Shown here one piece after another: positions 34,498 to 42,763 of a stretch of DNA of 64,000 nt. The first letter of the stretch is position 1; every line of letters starts with the position of its first letter. Origin of the DNA: an uncultured Bacteroidales bacterium (lineage in GTDB: Bacteria; Bacteroidota; Bacteroidia; Bacteroidales; Muribaculaceae); the NCBI GenBank assembly GCA_902782465.1, contig CACZNH010000003.1:1-64000 (forward strand), written 5' to 3'. A program made the translations under genes and the position numbers. Below the pieces are notes generated by a model. The model was not told the origin of the DNA, did no database searches, and saw nothing but the letters and a program-made list of their open reading frames with translations.

Positions 34498-36966
34498 TCA
34501 TTGATTGAGGATGATGTCTATGATAGCGTTGACGTCGCTGATGTTGATTGAGTTGTCACCGTTCACGTCACAATCCATGTTCATGTTGCCGCTCAAGATG
34601 GCATTGATGATGACATTCAGGTCGGCAATGTTGACTGCGCCGTCGCCGTTCACGTCACCACGCAGCGAATCATTGCTCCCGGTGAGATAGCCCGGATTAC
34701 TCGGGCCACCGTCGATATGGGCACGTGTGGCGTCCACAAAATTCTCATCATAGGCTGTGCCCTGACTACCGACAAGGCTGGTGCAGCCGTAGAACATATT
34801 GTCGGAATCAATCACGGCGCCAGTACGCCAATCATAACCGACACAGATTGTTTCCAGATGATTGCAGCCATTGAACATGCTTCTCATGTCTTTCACTTTC
34901 CGGGTATTGAAGCCACCTAGGTCAAGACTAGTCAATGAGCTGCAGCCGCTGAACATGGACTCCATTTCGGTCACACTGGAGGTTTTGAAGCTACTCACAT
35001 CCAGTGTTGCCAACGACTTACAGCCTTCGAACATCCAGCCCATGTATTTCACACTCGAGGTATTGAAGCCACTCAAGTCCAGAACGGCCAAAGTGTCGCA
35101 GCCCGAGAACATTCCAGCCATGTCCGTCACGCTTGAAGTGTCGAAGCCACTCAGGTCAAGGGTGGTCAATGATTCGCAACCGCTGAACATACGTGCCATA
35201 TTCGTCACCTTAGAGGTATTGAATCCACTCAAGTCAATGGATACCAATGACTTGCAGCCACTGAACACTGCCCACATATTCGTCACTTTCGTGGTATTGA
35301 TACGACTCAAGTCAAGGGTTGTCAAGGACTCACAGCCCGCAAACAATCGTCTCATCTCAGTCACATAGCTGGTGTTCAGACAGGCGAATCCGGCGATCGA
35401 GTCAAGCTGTTTCATTCCATAGAACCAACTGAACATGGACGTGGGACGGGCAATGACAAATGTGGTGTCAAACACCACCAGGGTAACGCTCTCAGCAAAA
35501 TCTGACCAAGCAGGACTGGCCGTTCCCTCGTTCAGCGAGTAGGACGTGCCCTCGCGGGTAGCGCCCTCCTCGTCGCAGTAGAATGTCAGCGTCGTGGAGT
35601 CAGTTGAAAGCACCGCATAGGCCGGTGGGGCTTTGAGGGTAAAATAGCCAGGATTGCTTTGTCCGCCGTCGATATGGGCATAGGCGGCATCCACATGGTT
35701 CTCATCATAGACAGTGCCTTCGCCACCGACAAGACTGGTGCAATCTTTAAACATTGCGTCAGATTCCGTCACGGCATCTGTTGACCAGATCTTTTTGACA
35801 TATATAGTTTCCAGTTTATTGCAGAAAACGAACATTTGTGACATGTCCGTCACGCTTGAAGTGTTGAAGCTACCCAGGTCAAGGGAGGTCAAAGATTTGC
35901 AGCCATTGAACATTGCCCACAAACTATTTATATTCTCGGTGTTGAAGCCGCTCACGTCAAGGGACGTGAGTGATTCGCAATTCACAAACATGGCATGCAT
36001 ATATTTCACCTTGGAGGTGTTGAAACGACTTAAGTCCAGGGACGTCAAAGATGGGCAGATATAAAACATGTATGACATGTCGGTCACATTCTCGGTATTG
36101 AAGCCACTCACGTCAACGGATGCCAATGACTGGCAGTTGGAGAACATCCATTCCATGTTGGTCACATTCTGGGTATTGAAACCACTCAGGTCAAGGGATG
36201 TCAAATATGGACAGTTTGAGAACATATGAACCATGTTGGTTACCTTCTGTGTGTTAAAGCTACTCACGTCAAGAGACGTCACTGCGCAGCCCGAGAACAT
36301 ATCGTGCATGTCGGTCACATTCGAGGTATTGAAGCCTTTCACATCCAGGGATGTCAAAGCCACGCAACTCAAGAACATACTTTCCATGTTTGTCACATTT
36401 TCGGTATTGAAGCTACTCAGGTTAAGAGTCGTCAATGAGTAGCAGCAAGCGAACATAACTGCCATATCCGTCACATTCCCGGTGTCGAAGCCACCCAAAT
36501 CCAATGACGTCAAAGATTCGCAGGCCCCAAACATGCCATGCATATTCTCCACTTTTGAGGTGTTGAAACCATTCACGTCAAGGGTAGTCAAGGATTTGCA
36601 GTCACCGAACATGCTTGACATGTCGGTCACCTCACTGGTATTTAGGTAAGTGATTCCAGTGATGGAGGTGAGCTTATACATTTGGTAAAACCAACCGCGG
36701 GTGGACGTGGGGCGCGCATTGACAAATGTGGTGTCAAAAACCGCCTGGGAGATTTTTAATCTATTCTCGAGCCAATCGGGATTATTATTCCCGGTATTCA
36801 TTGAATAGGACGTGCCCGTGCGGGTACTGCGCAGTTCATCGAAGTAGAACGTCAGCGTGCTGTCGGCTTCGGTAAACACGGCGTAGGCCTCTTGGGCTAG
36901 AGCACTGATTGAACACATCAGGCACGCCATGAGGGCCATCGCTTGAATGAGAAATCCTTTTTTCAT
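34498..36966 (-). CDS. BspA-family (DUF285) surface protein with C-terminal dockerin repeats
   Basis: 822 aa with signal peptide (ending ISALAQ). Two homologous halves are visible. Each opens with an AY-AV cap (TLTFYFDE... GTSYSMN, VVFDTTFV.ARPTS.F.WFY) and continues with 25-residue DUF285 repeats, NTSxVTxMxxMFxxCxSLTxLDLSxF. There are roughly 12 repeats in residues 90-395 and 9 in 525-735. The last ~55 residues are two dockerin-like calcium loops (GDVNGDGAVNIADLN, CDVNGDNSINISDVN). DUF285 proteins are surface adhesion or ligand-binding proteins in Bacteroidales and mycoplasmas. Repeat number may vary by recombination. First gene of a pair with the C69 peptidase. Confidence 0.9.
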   Translation of the reverse strand: MKKGFLIQAMALMACLMCSISALAQEAYAVFTEADSTLTFYFDELRSTRTGTSYSMNTGNNNPDWLENRLKISQAVFDTTFVNARPTSTRGWFYQMYKLTSITGITYLNTSEVTDMSSMFGDCKSLTTLDVNGFNTSKVENMHGMFGACESLTSLDLGGFDTGNVTDMAVMFACCYSLTTLNLSSFNTENVTNMESMFLSCVALTSLDVKGFNTSNVTDMHDMFSGCAVTSLDVSSFNTQKVTNMVHMFSNCPYLTSLDLSGFNTQNVTNMEWMFSNCQSLASVDVSGFNTENVTDMSYMFYICPSLTSLDLSRFNTSKVKYMHAMFVNCESLTSLDVSGFNTENINSLWAMFNGCKSLTSLDLGSFNTSSVTDMSQMFVFCNKLETIYVKKIWSTDAVTESDAMFKDCTSLVGGEGTVYDENHVDAAYAHIDGGQSNPGYFTLKAPPAYAVLSTDSTTLTFYCDEEGATREGTSYSLNEGTASPAWSDFAESVTLVVFDTTFVIARPTSMFSWFYGMKQLDSIAGFACLNTSYVTEMRRLFAGCESLTTLDLSRINTTKVTNMWAVFSGCKSLVSIDLSGFNTSKVTNMARMFSGCESLTTLDLSGFDTSSVTDMAGMFSGCDTLAVLDLSGFNTSSVKYMGWMFEGCKSLATLDVSSFKTSSVTEMESMFSGCSSLTSLDLGGFNTRKVKDMRSMFNGCNHLETICVGYDWRTGAVIDSDNMFYGCTSLVGSQGTAYDENFVDATRAHIDGGPSNPGYLTGSNDSLRGDVNGDGAVNIADLNVIINAILSGNMNMDCDVNGDNSINISDVNAIIDIILNQ

Positions 36967-37024
36967 ATCTGATAGTATTGTTTGTCTTTGTTCAGTTGAG
37001 GCGCACTAGCGCCATAAAACTAGG

Positions 37025-37032
37025 CAAAGTTA
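37025..37032 (-). promoter_or_regulatory. -7 box of the BspA-like gene
   Basis: TAACTTTG on the minus strand fits TAnnTTTG; predicted transcript start near 37018, leader about 50 nt. Confidence 0.5.
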
Positions 37033-37112
37033 ATGTTTTTTTCGCTAAACGATTCATTTTCTTCTTGGATATGATGATTTTGATGCCCATTGATGGCTGA
37101 ATCACAAATAAT

Positions 37113-37150
37113 CGCTGTTGATTTCCTCTTACCGAGGCAAACCAACAGCG
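37113..37150 (-). terminator. Terminator of the small lipoprotein gene
   Basis: CGCTGTTG (37113-37120) pairs with CAACAGCG (37143-37150); inner pairs TTT/AAA and CCTC/GAGG extend the stem. Located 25 bp after the lipoprotein stop. Confidence 0.6.
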
Positions 37151-37174
37151 CTTGAATGACTTGGAAAGACAAGG

Positions 37175-37822
37175 CTATTCAATATGGTCAAAACAGTCAT
37201 AATACACAAAATTTGGATTACGTTCCGCAAAGCCATAATTACTCTGTGTAAACTGAAACACAAATTTATAATCATCTAATATGGGCGATATTTCCACATA
37301 GATTGTTCTGCTCATATGCTTGTCAGTGATATGCATCGGTGCTACTTCAATCTTCCAAGTGTAATCATCCTGATTACAAGTGATATTATAGAATGAGCCG
37401 TTATAGTTATCGGCATTAACAGGCCTGAAACTCCGCGTCGTTAAAGAAGAGCGAGGGCGTGGCATATTGGAGTCAAAAACTTTTGCAATGAGAAAATAGT
37501 CATTATTTAATTCGAATTCATAGGAGCCACCTTCGACAGGAACAGGAAATATCTCACTGTAGATTTCATCCTTGAAAACCGTAGAAGGGTAATAACTGTT
37601 GATTTCTGCCTCATAAGCATCTTCAATAATGATATTGACGATTTCAAGCGGAACGAAGGCATCAATTTTTGCCGGAATGCGCTCTGCCAGTGAATGGACG
37701 GGTGGACCGGAGTGACGAGGTGGGCCTGAGGGATGAAGGGGACTAGACTCAAGAAGCGTACAGGAAGAGAGAAATGCACCGGCCAATACCATTATGGCTG
37801 ATATGATATTAAGGGTTTTCAT
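37175..37822 (-). CDS. Putative lipoprotein of unknown function
   Basis: 215 aa from ATG 37822. The signal sequence MKTLNIISAIMVLAGAFLSSC has a lipobox-like LSSC, so the mature protein would be lipid-anchored at Cys21. A short Pro/Ser/His linker (LHPSGPPRHSGPPVHS) follows, then a strand-rich domain (EGGSYEFELNNDYFLIAKVF, DYTWKIEVAPMH, YKFVFQFTQSNYGF). The EGGSYEF...D..F.I.KV pattern recalls small beta-sandwich surface lipoproteins, but no family is recognised. A TTG start 27 bp upstream is less likely. Confidence 0.7.
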   Translation of the reverse strand: MKTLNIISAIMVLAGAFLSSCTLLESSPLHPSGPPRHSGPPVHSLAERIPAKIDAFVPLEIVNIIIEDAYEAEINSYYPSTVFKDEIYSEIFPVPVEGGSYEFELNNDYFLIAKVFDSNMPRPRSSLTTRSFRPVNADNYNGSFYNITCNQDDYTWKIEVAPMHITDKHMSRTIYVEISPILDDYKFVFQFTQSNYGFAERNPNFVYYDCFDHIE

Positions 37823-38089
37823 AAGCGTTATATTTTGTGTCCTGCCCAATCAAAATGGGAAGGACTGGTGTAACATGTTTTTCTTTATTTATTAGATGAA
37901 AAATCGTGCATAAAGTTGAATCGCGTTTTCCCCGAAATAGACCAAAACCACGATTCAGTCGACAAATCCGACCAAAGCATATACTGCATATAAATGACAT
38001 TTAACAAACGCGCCATTTACGTTCATTCGCTGGTGACAGTGACTACAAAAAAATAAGTCATTGGAGTTGCGGGATTGCGGGAAAAATGG

Positions 38090-38097
38090 TAATTTTG
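38090..38097 (+). promoter_or_regulatory. -7 box of the HSDR_N-domain gene
   Basis: TAATTTTG, an exact TAnnTTTG match. It predicts a start near 38104, so the ATGs at 38115/38118 follow within about 15 nt and the frame's upstream start at 38061 is excluded. Confidence 0.55.
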
Positions 38098-38117
38098 CCT
38101 TCAAAGTAGTGACGATG

Positions 38118-38570
38118 ATGGTGGAGTTGAATTTACCGGAATATGAGTACAAGGTCAAAAAGCGGGAGGATGGCTCGTGGAGCATCTGGGACCGGCTGCG
38201 GGACCGCTGGGTGGCGCTGACGCCCGAGGAATGGGTGCGCCAGCACTTTGTGGAGTGGCTGATTACCGACAAGGCCTTTCCCGCCGCGCTGATGGGCAAC
38301 GAGGTGTCGCTGACGCAGAACGGCATCGCCCGACGCTGCGACACCGTGGTGGGCGACCGCACAGGCCAGCCGCTGGTCATCGTCGAGTACAAGGCCCCGA
38401 CCATCAACATCACGCAGAAGACGTTTGACCAGATTGTGCGCTATAACATGGTGCTGCACGCCCGCTATCTGATAGTGAGCAACGGCCTTAACCACTATTG
38501 CTGCCAGATTGACTACGACAACAACAATTACCGCTTCCTTGAAGAAATCCCCCAATACCACGAATTATAA
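38118..38570 (+). CDS. Stand-alone HSDR_N-type (PD-(D/E)XK) domain protein
   Basis: 150 aa, cytoplasmic. It matches the N-terminal nuclease-like domain of type I restriction enzyme R subunits (HSDR_N_2). The start is MVELNLPEYEYKVKKRE, followed by LTPEEWVRQHFVEWL. The core CDTVVGDRTGQPLVIVEYKAP supplies Asp and Glu-x-Lys of a PD-(D/E)XK site. HsdR motor domains, HsdM and HsdS are absent, and it is not next to the type IIB system. Such single-domain proteins are common in Bacteroidales; the job is unknown. A UvrD-like helicase follows 32 bp downstream, with its own -7 box between them. ATG 38115 is an equal alternative start. Confidence 0.8.
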   Translation: MVELNLPEYEYKVKKREDGSWSIWDRLRDRWVALTPEEWVRQHFVEWLITDKAFPAALMGNEVSLTQNGIARRCDTVVGDRTGQPLVIVEYKAPTINITQKTFDQIVRYNMVLHARYLIVSNGLNHYCCQIDYDNNNYRFLEEIPQYHEL

Positions 38571-38589
38571 CACGAATCAAAAAAAGTAG

Positions 38590-38597
38590 TATTTTTG
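38590..38597 (+). promoter_or_regulatory. -7 box of the UvrD/PcrA-like helicase gene
   Basis: TATTTTTG fits TAnnTTTG and ends five bases before the ATG at 38603. With the usual ~7-bp distance the mRNA would be leaderless or nearly so. Confidence 0.5.
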
Positions 38598-38602
38598 TAA
38601 CC

Positions 38603-40996
38603 ATGAATGAGGATTACCTGGAGAAACTGAATGAGCAGCAGCGGGCGGCAGTCGAGTATTGCGACGGACCGCAGCTGGTGATTGCCGGTGCAGGGTCTGG
38701 CAAAACACGCGTGCTGACCTATAAAATCGTGCACTTGCTGCATCAGGGCTATGAGCCGTGGCGCATCATGGCTCTGACGTTCACCAACAAGGCTGCCCGC
38801 GAGATGCGCGAGCGCATCGAGCCGCTGGCAGGCCCCGAGGCTAGCGCTCAGCTGTGGATGGGCACCTTCCACTCCATTTTCTCGCGCCTGCTGCGCCGCA
38901 ATGCCGAGCGCATCGGGTTCAAGAGCGACTTCACCATCTATGACCAGAGCGACTCCAGGTCTCTCATCAAGCTCATCGTCAAGGATATGGGTCTTGACGA
39001 CAAGGTCTATAAGCCCGCCACCATCCAAACGCAAATCAGCAATGCCAAGAATGCGCTGATTACCCCCGAGGACTATGCCCGCAACCCAGCGCTGGTCAGT
39101 GCCGATCGCGATGCCCAACGTCCCGAGACGGCCGCCATCTACAAGGCCTATTGTAACCGCTGCCGCATTGCGGGAGCGATGGATTTCGACGACCTGCTGC
39201 TGTACACCAACATCCTGCTGCGCGACAACGAAGACGTGCTGGAGCAGTATCAGGAGTTTTTCCGCTACATCCTCGTTGACGAGTACCAGGACACCAACTT
39301 CTCACAGCACCTGATTGTGCACCAGTTGAGCAAGAAATACAACCGGTTGTGCGTTGTGGGCGATGATGCGCAGAGCATCTACAGCTTTCGCGGTGCGAAT
39401 ATCGACAACATCCTGCGCCTGCAACGGTTCTATCCCGACATCAAGACCTTCAAGCTCGAGCGCAACTACCGCTCAACACAGACCATCACCGATGCCGCCA
39501 ACAGCCTCATCGAGAAGAACAAGGGACAGATTGCCAAACACCTGTTCAGCAAGAATGCCCTGGGTGACCGCATCCCCGTCATCCAGTGCTACAGCGACTA
39601 TGAGGAGGCCTACGTCGTCGCCAACCAGATAGCCGCATTGAAGGCTCGTCAGGGTGACAGCTATGAGGACTATGCCGTGCTGTACCGTACCAATGCGCAG
39701 TCGCGTGTGCTGGAGGAGGCATTGAGCAACGGAGGCCGCCGCGACAAGCACGGCAACATGCGCAGCGCCATCCCCTACCGCATCTATGGCGGATTGTCAT
39801 TCTACCAGCGCAAGGAGGTGAAAGACGCCATCTGCTACTTTAGGCTCATCATCAATCCCGACGATGACGAGGCGCTGCGGCGTGTCATCAACTATCCCGC
39901 ACGAGGCATCGGTGACACCACGGTAGGCAAAATCACCCACTGCGCGACACAGAACGGCGTGAGCCTGTGGCAAGTGATGAACCACGCCGACCAATACGGA
40001 CTGAACGTGAACCGCGGCACCCTCGCCAAACTGGAAAGTTTCACCACCCTGATGAATGGGCTTATCGAACTGAACCAGCTGGGCAGCGACGCCCTGACGG
40101 TCGCCAAGGAGGCCATTCGCCGCACACAAATCAAGAGTGTGCTCATGGGCGACAACACGCCCGAGAACATCAGCCGCATCGAGAACCTTGACGAGTTGAT
40201 GAACGCCGTGAACGATTTCCAGCAGGGAAAAGAGGAAAGCGGTGACGAGCATTGCCTGATAGGCGACTTCCTGGCCGAGACCTCGCTGCTGACCGACCAG
40301 GACATGAATGACCCCGACGGTGAAAAGGTTACCCTGATGACGGTGCATGCCGCCAAGGGATTGGAATTTAGGAACGTCATTATCGTTGGCGTGGAGGAAG
40401 ACCTGTTCCCCAGCGCCATGAGCGCCGGCTCGATGTACCAGATTGAGGAGGAGCGGCGGCTGCTCTATGTCGCCATCACCCGTGCCGAGGTGAACTGCAT
40501 CATCACCTATGCTACATCGCGTTACCACAACGGGCAGACCAAGTCCTGCGTCATCAGCCGTTTCCTGCGGGATATCGCACCCGAATACCTGCTGATGGGA
40601 AGCACCAACTCGGCACCCGTGCCGACGCGCAAGCGCAACCGTTGGGACGACTGGGACGACGAGCCCGTGGAGGAAACGCCCAGGCGGCGCACCGAGGCAC
40701 AGCCTCGGCCCACACGGACAACGCCCACACGGACAACGCCCCCGCGGACGGCGGCTCCATCAAGGACTGCCACACCCTCGAGGCCAGCGTCCCCTACCCC
40801 GGCGCCTGCCAACGGCAACTTCACCATCCACACGGTCGATGAACTGAGCGTGGGGGTCGAGGTGCTGCACCAGCGGTTCGGTCGCGGTACCGTTACCAGC
40901 ATTGACACCAGCGGAGACGCTAAAATCGATGTCGTCTTCAGCGACGGGCAGACGCGTAAACTGCTGTTGAAATTCGCCAAATTTGAAATCCTATAA
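38603..40996 (+). CDS. uvrD: UvrD/PcrA-type ATP-dependent DNA helicase
   Basis: 797-aa superfamily 1 helicase, 3'-5' translocase for repair and replication restart. Motifs in order are QRAAVEYCDGP (Q motif), GAGSGKTRVL (Walker A), LTFTNKAAREM (Ia), LVDEYQDTN (Walker B), GDDAQSIYSFRGA (III), RNYRSTQ (IV), LMTVHAAKGLEF (V) and LLYVAITRAE (VI). Residues about 685-745 are a low-complexity linker rich in Arg, Thr, Pro and Ala. The last ~50 residues (VGVEVLHQRFGRGTVTSID...VVFSDGQTRKLLLKF) are the PcrA/UvrD C-terminal Tudor-like domain that contacts RNA polymerase. Length is normal. Confidence 0.93.
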   Translation: MNEDYLEKLNEQQRAAVEYCDGPQLVIAGAGSGKTRVLTYKIVHLLHQGYEPWRIMALTFTNKAAREMRERIEPLAGPEASAQLWMGTFHSIFSRLLRRNAERIGFKSDFTIYDQSDSRSLIKLIVKDMGLDDKVYKPATIQTQISNAKNALITPEDYARNPALVSADRDAQRPETAAIYKAYCNRCRIAGAMDFDDLLLYTNILLRDNEDVLEQYQEFFRYILVDEYQDTNFSQHLIVHQLSKKYNRLCVVGDDAQSIYSFRGANIDNILRLQRFYPDIKTFKLERNYRSTQTITDAANSLIEKNKGQIAKHLFSKNALGDRIPVIQCYSDYEEAYVVANQIAALKARQGDSYEDYAVLYRTNAQSRVLEEALSNGGRRDKHGNMRSAIPYRIYGGLSFYQRKEVKDAICYFRLIINPDDDEALRRVINYPARGIGDTTVGKITHCATQNGVSLWQVMNHADQYGLNVNRGTLAKLESFTTLMNGLIELNQLGSDALTVAKEAIRRTQIKSVLMGDNTPENISRIENLDELMNAVNDFQQGKEESGDEHCLIGDFLAETSLLTDQDMNDPDGEKVTLMTVHAAKGLEFRNVIIVGVEEDLFPSAMSAGSMYQIEEERRLLYVAITRAEVNCIITYATSRYHNGQTKSCVISRFLRDIAPEYLLMGSTNSAPVPTRKRNRWDDWDDEPVEETPRRRTEAQPRPTRTTPTRTTPPRTAAPSRTATPSRPASPTPAPANGNFTIHTVDELSVGVEVLHQRFGRGTVTSIDTSGDAKIDVVFSDGQTRKLLLKFAKFEIL

Positions 40997-41009
40997 ACCA
41001 ATAATAAAC

Positions 41010-42155
41010 ATGGAAGAGTACAAGACGCCCTATTATATCGTGTATGAGGAAAAGCTGCGCCGCAACATCGAACTGATTACCGGCGTTGCCGAGCGTACGG
41101 GAGTGGACATCATCATGGCATTCAAGGCCAACGCGCTGTGGCGCACGTTTGACATTTTCAGAGAATACGGCATCGAGTCCACCGCCAGCTCGGTGAACGA
41201 GATGCTGCTTGCCAACGACGAGCTCAAGTGCCGCACCCACACCTATTGCCCCGCCTATACCGAGGACACCATCGATGCCTATATCGCCGGCAGCTCACAC
41301 ATCACCTTCAACTCGATTGAGCAATATCTGCGCTTTGCTGACCGCGTGAACCAGCACAATCAGGACTGGCCTGGCGAGCAGATTAGCTGCGGATTGCGCG
41401 TCAATCCCATGTGCTCGGTCATCGAGACGGACATCTACAACCCCTGCTGTCCCGGGTCACGTTTTGGCGTACTGGCAAGTGACCTGAAGGAGCTGCCCGA
41501 GGGAATTGAGGGTTTCCATTTCCATGCCTTGTGCGAGAGCACGAGTTTTGACCTGGAGAAAGTGCTGCTGGCATTGAAACAGCAGTTCGGGCAGTATCTG
41601 CCGCGACTGAAGTGGCTCAACATGGGCGGGGGTCACCTGATGACGCGCAAGGGGTACAACATCAAGCACCTGGAACAGGTTCTTGGGGCTTTCCAGGGTG
41701 CCTACCCCAACCTGCAACTGATTCTGGAACCCGGCAGTGCATGGTGCTGGCAGACGGGTGACCTGGAGGCCAGCGTGGTGGATGTGGTCACCAACAGCGG
41801 CATTTCCACGGCGATTGTGGATGTGTCATTTGCCTGCCATATGCCCGACTGCCTGGAGATGCCCTACAAACCCGTCATCAGCCAGGCCCTCGACGAGGTG
41901 GACCCGTCGAAGCCGACTTACCGCATGGGCGGCAATTCGTGCCTGAGCGGCGACTATGTGGGTGACTGGAGTTTTGAGAAACCGCTGCAGCGTGGCGACC
42001 GCATCACCTTCGAGGACATGAATCACTACACTACCGTGAAAACCAATATGTTCAACGGAATACAACACCCGTCCATCCTGCTGAAACGCATGGACGGCAC
42101 CATAGAGGTGCTGCGGGAATTTGATTACATCGACTACAAGACCCGAATGAGCTAA
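41010..42155 (+). CDS. nspC: Carboxynorspermidine decarboxylase
   Basis: 381-aa PLP enzyme of the alanine-racemase-fold decarboxylase group. It removes CO2 from carboxynorspermidine or carboxyspermidine, giving norspermidine or spermidine in the alternative polyamine route used by Bacteroidales. The PLP lysine is expected in MAFKANALW (Lys39). Other landmarks are SSVNEMLLA, GLRVNPMCS, GFHFHALCES, NMGGGHLMTRKGY, LEPGSAW and GNSCLSGDYVGDW (active-site Cys at the domain interface). Start ATG 41010 is 13 bp after the helicase stop; a TTG start overlapping the helicase end is less likely. The ODC-like fold and GNSCLSGD support NspC over diaminopimelate decarboxylase. Confidence 0.92.
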   Translation: MEEYKTPYYIVYEEKLRRNIELITGVAERTGVDIIMAFKANALWRTFDIFREYGIESTASSVNEMLLANDELKCRTHTYCPAYTEDTIDAYIAGSSHITFNSIEQYLRFADRVNQHNQDWPGEQISCGLRVNPMCSVIETDIYNPCCPGSRFGVLASDLKELPEGIEGFHFHALCESTSFDLEKVLLALKQQFGQYLPRLKWLNMGGGHLMTRKGYNIKHLEQVLGAFQGAYPNLQLILEPGSAWCWQTGDLEASVVDVVTNSGISTAIVDVSFACHMPDCLEMPYKPVISQALDEVDPSKPTYRMGGNSCLSGDYVGDWSFEKPLQRGDRITFEDMNHYTTVKTNMFNGIQHPSILLKRMDGTIEVLREFDYIDYKTRMS

Positions 42156-42179
42156 ATAACCATCAAGACATTGATTCTA

Positions 42180-42207
42180 ACACGAATGTCCATAAATGCC
42201 CACGAAT
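42180..42207. repeat. Left inverted-repeat block flanking the GxxExxY gene
   Basis: Decamer-period units ACACGAATGT, CCATAAATGC, CCACGAAT. The reverse complement of 42701-42738 reads ACACGAATGC, CCATAAATGG, CCATGAATGG, CCATGAAT, so the two blocks are inverted copies enclosing the gene. Confidence 0.75.
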
Positions 42208-42233
42208 AATCATAAATATTAATTGTTATCATT

Positions 42234-42692
42234 GTGGATTTTAAACGATATAGAACCATAGTTTATCGTGTTATTGGAACTGCGATGGAGGTGCACAAGG
42301 AGTTAAATTGGGGACTCCTTGAGCCTATTTATAACGAGGCCATGCACATGGAACTGATGAATAGGGGTATTGACCATGAAACACAAAAGAACATACCTTG
42401 TTATTACAAGGAGCAGAAGATGGAAAAGCATTATCAGATGGACTTAATCGTAGAGAACAATATCATTGTCGAGTTGGAGTCTGTCAACAAGCTGATACCT
42501 GCCCATCGCGCCCAATTGTTTAATTACATGAGGTTAACTAAGAAGCCTATTGGACTTCTCATTAACTTTGGGCAACCAAAAGTTCAAGGAGAAAGATATG
42601 GTCTTGACCCCATCACCAACGAATGTGTCCTACTGGATAAAGACATGAATGAACTTCACCTATTGGATGAAGACCAAGAAGGAGACGAATAA
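42234..42692 (+). CDS. GxxExxY-family protein (PD-(D/E)XK-like)
   Basis: 152 aa, cytoplasmic. The family signature is visible in LNWGLLEPIYNEAM (G-LL-E-PI-Y). The acidic/basic positions LIVENNIIVELESVNKL and the HRAQLFNYMRLTKKPIGLLINFG segment fit the GxxExxY group, considered relatives of PD-(D/E)XK nucleases. The usual ExK is here ELES, so catalytic ability is doubtful. The start is GTG at 42234. The biological role of the family is not established. The gene is enclosed by inverted decamer repeats (42180-42207 and 42701-42738), which suggests it travels or is maintained as a unit with them. Confidence 0.88.
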   Translation: MDFKRYRTIVYRVIGTAMEVHKELNWGLLEPIYNEAMHMELMNRGIDHETQKNIPCYYKEQKMEKHYQMDLIVENNIIVELESVNKLIPAHRAQLFNYMRLTKKPIGLLINFGQPKVQGERYGLDPITNECVLLDKDMNELHLLDEDQEGDE

Positions 42693-42700
42693 TAAAAATT

Positions 42701-42738
42701 ATTCATGGCCATTCATGGCCATTTATGGGCATTCGTGT
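42701..42738. repeat. Right inverted-repeat block flanking the GxxExxY gene
   Basis: Units ATTCATGGCC, ATTCATGGCC, ATTTATGGGC, ATTCGTGT, starting 8 bp after the GxxExxY stop codon. Inverted copy of 42180-42207 with one extra unit. Confidence 0.75.
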
Positions 42739-42763
42739 AATTTATCCGCAGGATTGGTGGGGA

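Noticed and set aside
38118-38570. Remnant of a type I restriction R subunit
   Set aside because: The small protein has its own promoter, a natural start and stop, and no trace of HsdR motor domains, HsdM or HsdS beside it; it is a stand-alone domain protein.
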